Shown: one piece after another, positions 26,301 to 33,882 of the stretch | Layout: each line of letters opens with the position of its first letter | Position numbering within the stretch: position 1 is the first letter of the stretch | Origin: Paragordius varius | Taxonomy: Eukaryota > Nematomorpha | Reading direction: 5' to 3' | Assembly (NCBI GenBank): GCA_964247055.1 | Contig: OZ176052.1 | Span: 7,564,001 to 7,628,000, forward strand | DNA: 64,000 nucleotides | The notes under the pieces: model-generated | Seen by the model: only the letters and a program-made list of their open reading frames with translations | Databases searched by the model: none | Told to the model about the DNA's origin: nothing | Made by a program: the position numbers and the translations under genes

Positions 26301-29300
26301 CGGGAGCAAAAAATAAAGTAAATTGACTACCAATAATATGCATACGGTAAATATATGTATAAATCTGTTGCTCGCCTGTCAAAAAACCTAGTACACATAT
26401 CAAATTTCGAAATTTTTTAATTTTATTAATTAATTATTTTGTTCTTTTTTGTACCCATAATCTTTTCATCTTTAATCAATTTTAATTTATAATAATTTAT
26501 TAACTAATTATTATTTTTTTACGTGTACCCATAGTCTTTTCATCTTAATTTAATCACTTTTAATATACGTTAACAATATTTATATTTAATACTCTTTATT
26601 CGGCCTATAGTAATTATTAATGGATCACACCTATGGTAAAATTTAATTTCACCTTTAGATTTCTATGATGATTGTACAGAAAATCGTTCAATTATACGCT
26701 CACCATCATTCTCACCGTCATCGCCATCTTCATCTATATGTTCAGAAAACAACGAAGATGATACGATTCGTCAAAGAAAACGTATATACATTTCAAATTA
26801 TATTATATTCAATAATACCATTGTGCTAGCTCTAGTAACTTTTTGTGTTTTATGCGACATAATTTCCTTTAAATATTTTTGCATATATTTTTTCAAGGTT
26901 TAAGATCGACGTTATTTAAAATAATTATTTCAAGTGGGAATAGTCTAGATATTATATTTCACATATATATATGAAAATCTTGCAAATTTTAATATATTTA
27001 CATAAGTTAATTGATATGTCTTCCTCTTTATTTTAAAAAAGTTATTCTAGTTGCATTATACCGATTAAATCAATAACTTTTAAAAAATTTAATAAAATAA
27101 TATAATTAATTACCTGTTAAATATAAGAATTGTTTATTCAACTATCTAAAATAATAAATTCTTTGTGAATATTTGGTTAAGGCAGAGGAAGTTGGACAAA
27201 TGAAAAGAATGAAATTGCTAAGAGCCTTTTCAGTAATCCGTCCACTTCGAATAATATTATGACGGACAATATGAACATTTTAAAAATGTCCAGATCAACA
27301 ATTTATAAATATCGCAGGCGATTGAACGTCGGCCTTCACATCCCACCTAAAAAAAGTGGCCGCAAGCCAAAATATGATGATTGTAAATTAAAGGAAGCCA
27401 TAGAAAATATTTTAAATGAAAATAATAATATCACAATTGATAAAATTTTAGATTCTATTCCTTATTCATTAAAAATATCAAAAACTACATTATATAAATG
27501 CTTAAAAAAATTCTTTTGTAAGAAAACAGGCTCAGATTGAGCCTATAAATCGCAATAAAATAGAAATAATAGAGCATAGGTATACTTATGCGTGGGAAGT
27601 TTTACAGTTTTTGCACAGCGACATATATTATATGGATGAGACTGGAATCAATGATTACAGTCTTTATTTATATTGTTGGTGTAAAAAGGGAGAATTTCCT
27701 ACGATTAAACGTAAGCCAAGAGGTAAAAATATAAACTATTTGGCTATGATTGGAATAAATGGAATGATAAAATATGAATATAAATCTGACCCATACAATG
27801 GGGATGATATATACCATTTTTTACAGGAATGTTTTAAAATAATACCTTCAACATCCTATATAATTTTGGATAATGCCCCTCATCGTTATTCTCGAAATAA
27901 AGAATTCGAAAATTTAATTTTTTTGCCACCATATTCACCTCAATTAAATCCTATTGAGTGTATTTTCCATGAATTTAAACACAAATTACGAGCCCTAAAT
28001 AAGAAAGATTTAAATATGGATAAAAATATAAAAGAAGTTTCTAAAATATTTTATAATAAGGATTTAAGTAAATATTATGAACATGTAGATAAAATATTAA
28101 ATAATGTTTGTTTAAAAAATTAAATTTATTACCTGAAAATTCATATGATTTTTGTTGTGAATCATTTAAGTTGGATCTATTTTTTCATAGCTAATATCAT
28201 TTTCTTATTTAGATAATACGGTGTATAGACATTATTTATGATGTATGGGATGATTAAAATATTATTTTATAAATCATCATCAAATATTTTATATTTCAAC
28301 CGCAGGCATATATTTAATAGTTGGAAATCTCTTCATTACTGTAAAAAAACTGTAAAACTTGTTCCCGTTCTAATTTATTGCGATCCATAGGGTTAATCAG
28401 TAACTGTTTTCGGACATAAAAATTTTTTAAGGCATTTATTAGTGTTTTTATTTTTTTCACCATTATTTATTTTTTTACTATTTATTTATATTGATGTTAT
28501 TTTCATATAAATATTATTTTAATAAATTATTGTCTCTATTACATTATATTGCAGTTATATTTGATACCAAAGGCAGACGATTAATATTTAATCGTCTGCT
28601 TATTGAGCTTTTACGGTAGATGTTTAATATTAAGAAGAGTCCCATCATGTCGTTAATTGAAAGTTGTCCCATTTAACAATATAATAAAGAGAGTTGATAT
28701 GTTACATAAAAATACAGTCAGTGTAGAAGCCCATTAGACTATTGTTTTCGATTAAACCTTATTATAAGATTGGAAACATTGTTAAAATAAGATTAATAAA
28801 ATGAAAAATTGGATTATTATTGTTTTTCAGTAGTAAAATATCTTTGAAATGAATATAGTTATGATAAGGTTTTTTTTTTAATTTTACAAATAGATGACGG
28901 TATGATTGGTGTTAATAATGCAAATGAAATAATATTTTGCCTTTAGTTAAATGTGAGATTTTATAAATCCTATTCATTTAATATATTAGTTAAAATTAAA
29001 TCATAAATGGTTTATTCTTAAGTCGGTCATTATGAAATGCAATGTTATATTTTTAAAGCTTCTTATAAAATACAAAGTAAACATTTAGTCGACTAGAATT
29101 CAAAAAGTTATTATTTATCAATATTACACTAGATAACAAATTTAACTTTATTTAACTGCCATTCTTGTAAATTTAAAATTTATTTCATTAAAGTACATAA
29201 TTAGTATATCTGAAAAGAGATTTGGTTTGGCATTCAAGATTTTTTTAATATTAGGTTTATCGATAATTTTTGGCCCCGATTTAACATTAAACTCGAAAGA

Positions 29301-32300
29301 GCGCAAAAAACTGCATCTTATTGGTGGTAAGTCATTTATATCAATCGGATATAAAAGTTATTTGGATTTAGATGGTCGAAATTTTCAATCGTTATATAAA
29401 TCAAAAATTTTCACAGACAAACTAATTTGAAAATCATATAAATTATTTTAATATAATTATTAGCGTTATATAAGAATTTAATTTAAAAAAAATGTTTGAA
29501 AAAGCTTTTGGTTTGTCTTTTTAATAAAAATTACTATTATCATAATATTTTACCTAGTGGATATTAAATGCATAGTTATAACTGTAAATGGCTATAAAAG
29601 ATCAAAAATACCTTAAACTTTGTTTTTATCTTTAAAATTTCGAAATAATCAGCCTCGTAAAGAAAATAAATTAATATTGATGAGATGGTAATTTTTAAAA
29701 TACAAAAAACTTTAAAATAGCTATTTTGAGTGACATAAAAGCAATAAAAAATGTTTTAATCAAAAAAACCTTCTTGTCTTATCTTTTATGGACATTCATC
29801 ACCAACTAAACAAAGTTTGAGCTATTTTCATCCATTAGTTTTAAAAATATAATATTTAAAAAAATGCTCTCGCTTCGCGCGTTTGTAGCTATCTGTGTCC
29901 AATAATAACTGTCGATGTAATACATATTAGTATACATTTTAAGTTTTTATTACTTTTTTATATTACAAATGGGCATTACTTGTATATTTTCAAATAAAAA
30001 CATTTTTTAGTAAAATTTTGATAAAGAGGGCGCATAATCAAAACTATCAAATTATACAAAATTCTTAGAAGGAGTTATAATTTTTATTTTAGACTTATGT
30101 TAGAATGATACTAAATATCAAAAAATGCAAAAACTCGAGTAGCAGAAATGTTGTCCAGGGTTATAGATAAGTGCTCCTCTTACCCTATTATATTTCGGAT
30201 TTATGTCCGTATAAAAAAAAATTTGTCCGTATAATCGAAAATTTGTCCGTATAAAAAAAAATTTGTCCGCCAATTAAAAATTATAATCTTTTGATTTTAA
30301 CACTCTGTCTCTTATAAAAAAATTATGTCCGTTAGTTAAAAAATTCGTCCGGATAATTACATATTTTACTGTATTAATCTCAATATTTCGAAATCTAGGT
30401 TGTCAACAAATAAAAAATTTTTTGAAAAATGAATACGCTGGTCATAAGCTATCTCACGAAAAAAATATTTTTTCACACAGTATATATATATATATATATA
30501 TATATATGATCACAAATTAAATTTATATATATATATATATATAATCACAAATTAAATTTATATTATTTCGATAGGTTTTTTCGAAGAGTTTTTAAAGTTG
30601 ATGTCCCTTTTCGCCTCTTTGATCTGTGATAGCGTCTTTGGGAAATACATACAGATGGGAAGCCAACCACCATATGAAGCTTCAACTCATGCGGTATCCT
30701 ATATTTTTGGTAAAAAAGAATATAAATGTTTAAATAGCATGTGTATTATTTTATACATATCCATCCTATAGAAAGAGTCGATTAAACAATTGCCTAATTC
30801 CAGGTAATTGTTATTTTTTAAATTTCCCTAAAAATCTTGGAAAAAAGTTCGCAATGCAACCCATTCCGCTCTTTCTTTGGATTGCATTTTAGATTCAAAC
30901 GCCACATCGTTCTAAAGATTCGTAACCTAAAATTAAATGTATAATACCTGCGGCCCTATCAAAACTGCGGCGTTAATTTTTGGGGAGCGTCATCCTAAAC
31001 TTCCGAAGTAATGGGCCCAAGCTTCGCCATTTTTATCAAGATTACACAAAAATGTTTTGGCCCATCCAAGCAACGTGTGCAATGATGGCAAAACAAATGA
31101 GGAAATCTTGTACCCAACTTCATATTCTCTTGAAGGCCAATTTTTTTTGTGTTGTGTTTTTCGGTGTCACGCGAAAATACTAACCCAAAGAGCGGCATGG
31201 GTTGCATTGAGAACCTTTTTCCAAAATTTATTGGGAAATACAAAAATGACAATTACCTGGAATTAGTCAATTGCTTAATCAATTCTTTATATGGGATGGG
31301 TATGTAGGTTATAATAGACGTGTTATCATTTATAATATTTTTTTTATCCAAATTTATAGGATGCCGCATGAGTCTTAAATTTTATGTGGGTTCCCATCTG
31401 TGTCTGTTTTTTAAAGACGCTATTACAGTCAAAGAGGCGAAAAGGGACATTTATTATTATAAAACCCTTTGAAAAAATTACCGAAATAATAAAAATTTAA
31501 TTTGTGATTATAATATGAATAAATAAATTAGTTATTTATTTGTTCTCCATGTTTTACATTTAATTTACTTCCATTCCAAAATCAAGTAAATTATCCTTGT
31601 CGTTATTAATATTCACTCTAATCCAACTTAAATTTGGATTTGTTAATTAACCGTGTAATTCTATAAATTAGTTCTTATTTTTTGATATATAAAAAAACTT
31701 CAAAAGGCTAAGTCAAAATAATTAACGAACCGATTATTGATGGTATTATATGTTGTATAAAACTGTTTTAAACATTTTTTATAAGATATATGGCATATTC
31801 TCCATATTTATATTTATGCTACGCAGTCGTATGCGACCATAGTACCGAGAGATTTTTCCAAGCTAATCTATTAGTTGACACCCACAGTAATTTTAATTCC
31901 AAATTGTTGCAAATAAGTACTTGGTCATGGGAAAATGTTGGAGGTCCATCACGAATTCCTTTACCGCCAACCCTTACCACTAATATCGATAAATCGAAAG
32001 TTTCACTCCTTAAAATATGGCCTAGGAAACCGATTTGATTTTATGTATTATGTTGTGGAGTGTTATAGCTGGTTTTCTTTTCTTTTCTCAGTTCATTTGA
32101 TGTTAGAATATTGCGATACCATATATAATTTTTCTTGATGGCCCATGGCATTTAAATATAAATTTTAGCTGCAAATCGATATATTGTTGATTTTATAAGA
32201 ATCTATGAAACACAGAAAAAATATATAAAAGCGTTTTTTTGTATCTCACCTTGTTCGAATATGAGTGATTGCTACCACAACGGTCCACAAACGACACCCT

Positions 32301-33772
32301 TACCGTAATAGTTTATTCTCATATTTTTTGGTGCAATATTTTTACCCGTCGGACATCCTAAATTTATTAAGAAAAATTTACTTTGGATAATATTTTTTAT
32401 ATTTTAGGCATAAAATTTAGTATTGTTGCATTATGGGAAATATTCAAAAATACAAATATCAAATATAAAGAGTAATTCCTGTTGAGTAAATTTTAGCTTT
32501 TTTTAATTAACACTTGGATACAACACATTCATTTCAGTCCTTCAATTCAAATTGGGGTAGTTGGATACCCCAACCTAATTAAATTAAATAATTCAAAAAA
32601 TATGGAATGAATTGAAATCATGGCAAAAGTTTGCACATTTACATTAGTGAACCGAAATATAAAAGTTTTTTTCAAAAATACTTGATATTACTTATTTTTA
32701 GGTAAAGCCTCAAGTAAAAATTTAATCAACATGACGTGTGTGCATTAGCTAAATTTAAAAGTAATACAAAATACACCACTTTTTCTGTTTCTATCAATGT
32801 TTAATATGATTTAAATAAAAAACTAGCTTGAGTCTTAACTTTAAAATTAAACAAACACGATATTTTGCAAAAATGTTTTAAAATAAAAATGGCGTTTAAG
32901 TAGTTTGATATGGAACTTTTTTATCAAAACAGTTTTATTTAGATCTTTCGGCCTTTTTATATAATTTTTATTAGGATAAAAACATAAACTTAAATTGTAC
33001 AGTTTCTTTCAGTAGTTTTTAAAAAATTTTATCTTAAATATAGTCTGGGGTATTTAGATACCCCACTTTGAATCCAAGTGTTAAAATAAAATTATTTTTT
33101 AAAATAAAAAAAGCTATAATACAATGATATTTATGATTAAATAAATATTATAAACATCTAAAAACATAAAATAAAATTTGTTTTAATATAATATGATGTT
33201 AAAAATATTTAGACAAAAATATTAACTTACCCAACTTTTGAGGGTTTTTGCGTGCTGGAACAAAAAGTGTTGGATGTTTTAAGTTATTTTTTTTTATTTT
33301 GAAGATAATTGTTGGCCTTTTTAAAAATGTCTTTATAAGCCACATATTATTTGTTTAACAGAAAAGATTTACAAGCGATATATTTTTGCAAAAAGTCCCA
33401 TATCTTGAAAACGACCTCGATAACTAAATTTTTCCACAGATCTTATCCCAACACCATAAGGAATATAAAAATTGTAAAGATTCAGATCCAGAAAATTGAC
33501 CGCAAATTTTATTACAGTAGTGTTATCTTTATCTATCCTATATTTATCTAACATGTGTGATTACTTATATTACTTCATGGATTAAAAATATTTTTTGGCA
33601 TGTGTAGAAAAAACATCTCATACTAAAAGCATCGCATCCATCACCCCTTTCTGCACATAGGGGTTGGTTTGGATGTAAACATTTTTCGCAAACAAACGCC
33701 TATCTCAAACAAAACAATATTAAAGAAATCGATTGGTCACATTTACCTTTGGGAGAAAACAAATCGCTATAA
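8134..33772 (+). CDS. UNG: Uracil-DNA glycosylase, family 1 (UNG), six exons
   Basis: Removes uracil from DNA to start base-excision repair. Exons: 8134-8340, 8364-8514, 17926-17968, 17994-18082, 18575-18753, 33608-33772. They join in frame to 277 residues, close to UNG of other animals. Hallmarks: water-activating loop GQDPYH (Asp110, Tyr112), LCFSV (Phe123, uracil stacking), PPPPSL (about 130-135), GVLLLN (Asn169), and the DNA-intercalation loop HPSPLS (His233, Leu237), so all catalytic positions are kept. Residues 3-10 (QSKISPFL) resemble a PCNA-interacting PIP box, as at the start of nuclear UNG2. The start ATG fits that box. Introns 1 and 3 are 23 and 25 bp; intron 2 is 9.4 kb and intron 5 is 14.9 kb, both full of transposons. 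All splice sites are GT-AG. The gene converges on the TJAP1-like gene. Confidence 0.95.
8341..8363 (+). other. UNG: Ultrashort intron, 23 bp (UNG intron 1)
   Basis: Starts GTAATG, ends ATTTAG. Removing exactly 23 bases joins EYFLK to LEMFLEKER in frame, matching the conserved UNG segment. Retained, it runs into TAG soon after. Phase 0. Confidence 0.9.
8661..10320 (-). mobile_element. 5'-truncated LINE copy, left arm of an inverted LINE pair
   Basis: This stretch is the reverse complement of 12294-13952 with only a handful of differences, all I could find lying in the 3' untranslated part. It carries the 3' half of the element: the end of the palm domain from [10 protein letters not shown], the DIAKAFDK motif, [19 protein letters not shown], the thumb and the arginine-rich tail. 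It ends abruptly at 10320 inside the reverse transcriptase. Coding frames are broken at the same places as in the right-hand copy. Confidence 0.9.
10321..10420 (-). mobile_element. Small fragment of the same LINE family
   Basis: About 100 bases that match 9170-9270 of the adjacent copy in the same orientation at roughly 93%. It joins directly to the truncation point of the left arm. It comes from a third, more diverged copy. Confidence 0.75.
10819..13952 (+). mobile_element. APE-type non-LTR LINE, near full length, right arm plus 5' half
   Basis: Endonuclease 10930-11475 ([34 protein letters not shown]), continuing in other frames to 11874. Reverse transcriptase 11941-12600 and 12594-12920 with [36 protein letters not shown] and the catalytic YADD. 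The C-terminal part continues through 12957-13241, 13205-13438 and 13496-13750 in shifting frames. At least five frame breaks make it non-functional, yet its 3' half is almost identical to the inverted copy at 8.66-10.32 kb. The exact 5' limit and the clade (CR1/Jockey-like) are not resolved. Confidence 0.85.
11941..12920 (+). pseudogene. LINE reverse transcriptase (inverted-pair element)
   Basis: Two overlapping frames, 11941-12600 and 12594-12920. Seen: CPGPD near the start, fingers segment [27 protein letters not shown], motif A DIAKAFDK, motif B QGCSLSPK, motif [10 protein letters not shown]. The frame changes at about 12597, between motifs A and B. The 12364-12920 part is repeated in inverse at 9694-10250. 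Confidence 0.85.
14130..17027 (-). mobile_element. RTE-like LINE with PHD-type zinc finger, antisense in UNG intron 2
   Basis: Read on the minus strand from ATG at 17027: [25 protein letters not shown] and GGDFNSHNS mark the endonuclease (to about 16410). The reverse transcriptase follows with [17 protein letters not shown] (15672-15373), [25 protein letters not shown] and FADDIVL (15389-14946). A Cys/His-rich module, CAIC-x8-CNKC-x4-HKKC-x13-CNNC (14903-14664), follows, then the RTE terminal segment GHIERR...GRPTHSWND (14330-14130). Many frame breaks and stops make it older than the neighbouring inverted LINE pair. Its GC-richer 5' untranslated part probably reaches about 17465. Confidence 0.85.
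17798..17826. repeat. TA microsatellite
   Basis: Uninterrupted TA dinucleotides about 100 bases before UNG exon 3. Confidence 0.9.
17969..17993 (+). other. UNG: Ultrashort intron, 25 bp (UNG intron 3)
   Basis: Starts GTAATG, ends GTTTAG. Its removal restores [13 protein letters not shown], a signature UNG segment. The length is 1 mod 3, so retention would shift the frame. Phase 2. Confidence 0.92.
20311..20376. repeat. TA microsatellite in the left outer arm
   Basis: About 60 bases of nearly pure TA. A matching shorter tract sits at the mirrored position 30480-30507 of the right arm. Confidence 0.9.
20522..21468 (+). mobile_element. CACTA-type non-autonomous element, copy 2
   Basis: Begins CACTAAACAACAAATTTT and ends TTTGTTGTCCAGTG, with TAA on each side as a 3-bp target duplication. 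Same family as 61263-62385. It is absent from the mirrored place in the right outer arm, so it arrived after the arms formed. Confidence 0.8.
21473..22062. mobile_element. Foldback element F1, about 590 bp
   Basis: Inverted halves meet near 21771: AAATTTGAGATATTATGG on the left answers CCATAATATCTCAAATTT on the right, and the blocks with AAAGATGGCGTTTTTCTG and GAAAAACGCCATCTTTTG also pair. No coding. Present only in the left outer arm. Confidence 0.8.
22092..22285. repeat. Subterminal repeats of the palindromic transposon, left
   Basis: Degenerate repeats of about 20 bases built on TACGGACAAATTTTTTTT, about six to eight units, starting some 15 bases inside the terminus. The mirrored array at 30190-30356 has about two units fewer, which accounts for a 40-base asymmetry between arms. 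Subterminal arrays commonly serve as transposase-binding sites; here that is inference. Confidence 0.75.
22326..23359 (-). mobile_element. CACTA-type non-autonomous element, copy 3 (left arm)
   Basis: Reverse-oriented copy, ending TTTGTTATCTAGTG on the right, with TAA on both sides. The first two bases of the other tip are altered. Its mirror image is 29127-30160. Confidence 0.8.
24002..24175 (+). pseudogene. Relic transposase fragment in the left arm
   Basis: A forward frame with [22 protein letters not shown] and [10 protein letters not shown] resembles the joint region of the main transposase ([28 protein letters not shown]) but in the opposite orientation and diverged. Mirrored at about 28310-28485. 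It shows that an older related element contributed to the arm. Confidence 0.6.
24292..25228 (-). CDS. IS630/Tc1-type DDE transposase, left-arm copy
   Basis: Two frames: 25228-24947 (93 residues) and 24876-24292 (194 residues), on the minus strand. The first has a helix-turn-helix region ([37 protein letters not shown]). The second has the DDE_3 catalytic core: YMDETGI (first Asp), IILDNAPHR (second Asp), [13 protein letters not shown] (Glu). The second Asp and the Glu are separated by 28 residues, shorter than the usual 34 or so. The two frames are joined by a one-base shift after CLKKFFCKK, identical in both arms. This copy reads through a run of seven A to a longer C-terminus (LLPENSYDF...) than its twin. 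A basic N-terminal exon probably precedes it (mirror of 26659-26781). Confidence 0.85.
26118..26374. other. Unique central loop of the palindromic transposon
   Basis: About 257 bases with no counterpart in the arms. It starts after TTTTTTGACAGG and ends before CCTGTCAAAAAA. It contains a perfect short palindrome around TTCATTTAAATGAA near the left edge. No coding is seen. Between two divergent transposase genes it is the natural site for a bidirectional promoter, which is inference. Confidence 0.7.
26659..26781 (+). CDS. Probable N-terminal exon of the right-arm transposase
   Basis: An open stretch bounded by TTTAG and GTATAT encodes an acidic, serine/proline-rich segment ([17 protein letters not shown]) ending in the basic RQRK. 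Splicing to an acceptor TTAAG at 27180-27181 would continue as [15 protein letters not shown] in frame with the transposase at 27259, making a nuclear-localisation-like RQRKRR. The AAG acceptor is weaker than usual. Mirrored in the left arm. Tentative. Confidence 0.45.
27259..28123 (+). CDS. IS630/Tc1-type DDE transposase, right-arm copy
   Basis: Frames 27259-27540 and 27611-28123, the inverted twin of 24292-25228. Protein-identical to it through the helix-turn-helix and the catalytic core ([25 protein letters not shown]). It has the same one-base frame change near 27520, so neither arm encodes an uninterrupted protein unless the junction is handled by splicing or slippage. One fewer A in a homopolymer near 28119 ends this copy at CLKN, 24 residues earlier than the left twin. 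The open frame also extends upstream of the ATG at 27259 ([20 protein letters not shown]), consistent with a spliced N-terminus. Confidence 0.85.
29127..30160 (+). mobile_element. CACTA-type non-autonomous element, copy 4 (right arm)
   Basis: Begins CACTAGATAACAAATTT, ends TTGTCCAGGG, flanked by TTA on both sides. Mirror image of 22326-23359 and nearly identical to it. It was therefore part of the transposon before or during formation of the palindrome. Confidence 0.8.
30190..30356. repeat. Subterminal repeats of the palindromic transposon, right
   Basis: Mirror of 22092-22285, built on AAATTTGTCCGTATAAAA units, with fewer units than the left array. Confidence 0.75.
30543..31509. mobile_element. 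Foldback element F2, 967 bp
   Basis: Near-complete palindrome centred at about 31026. Left tip AATCACAAATTAAATTTATA; the right tip is its approximate reverse complement ending AATTTGTGATT. Inner pairs include GGGAAGCCAACCA with the block near 31390, and GCAACCCATTCCGCTC with GAGCGGCATGGGTTGC. No coding; frames at 30980-31266 are by-products of the palindrome. Inserted in a TA tract of the right outer arm only. Confidence 0.8.
32511..33080 (+). mobile_element. TTAA-flanked MITE, copy 3
   Basis: TTAA at 32507-32510 and 33081-33084. Begins CACTTGGATACAACAC, ends TTTGAATCCAAGTG. Absent from the mirrored left outer arm, so it inserted after that palindrome formed. Confidence 0.85.
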
Positions 33773-33782
33773 CTTTTTATGC

Positions 33783-33788
33783 TTTATT
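33783..33788 (-). terminator. Poly(A) signal of the TJAP1-like gene
   Basis: AATAAA on the minus strand, 95 bases after the stop codon and only 10 bases beyond the UNG stop on the other strand. Confidence 0.5.
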
Positions 33789-33882
33789 GCATTGCATTTA
33801 TGTATATATTATAATTATCAAAGATCTCATAATTTTTGTCCATAAAAATATTGTATATAAATTATTTATAATTATATATAAT

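Larger units (their letters stand above)
22076..30371. mobile_element. Palindromic Tc1/IS630-type transposon with about 4-kb inverted repeats
   Basis: Termini CAGTAAAATATGTAATTATC and its reverse complement, each bordered by TA, the Tc1/mariner-type target duplication. The two arms, about 4 kb each and about 99% identical by eye, meet around a unique loop of about 257 bases (26118-26374). Each arm contains, from tip to centre, subterminal GGACAAATTTT repeats, a CACTA-type element, a relic transposase fragment, and a DDE transposase gene reading outward from the centre. The element sits at the centre of the outer palindrome. Confidence 0.85.
18870..33525. repeat. Outer palindrome: old foldback element split by an 8.3-kb transposon
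   Basis: Left arm 18870-20481 and right arm 30374-33525 are inverted copies at roughly 85-90% by eye. Example pairs: the block around 19481-19590 with 32250-32350, 19850-20040 with 31790-32010, and 18955-19000 with 33390-33430. The right arm is longer only because it gained a 967-bp foldback (30543-31509) and a TTAA MITE (32511-33080). Subtracting these leaves about 1.6 kb, equal to the left arm. No conserved protein is recognised; a frame at 31790-32038 is not supported. Confidence 0.85.
18754..33607 (+). other. UNG: UNG intron 5, 14.9 kb, occupied by a nested palindrome
   Basis: Donor GTAAAA after AIDK, acceptor GTGTAG before [13 protein letters not shown]. Almost the whole length between about 18870 and 33525 is inverted-repeat DNA. 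The palindrome's tips lie about 115 bases from the donor and about 80 bases from the acceptor. Confidence 0.9.

Noticed and set aside
30980-31266. Overlapping frames on both strands of foldback F2
   Set aside because: Symmetric frames arise from the palindrome; no domain or splice context.
31790-32138. Frame starting [14 protein letters not shown] in the right outer arm
   Set aside because: The mirrored left arm does not keep the frame and no family is recognised.
33351-33554. Frames on both strands at the right palindrome tip
   Set aside because: Part of the foldback terminus; no conserved sequence.
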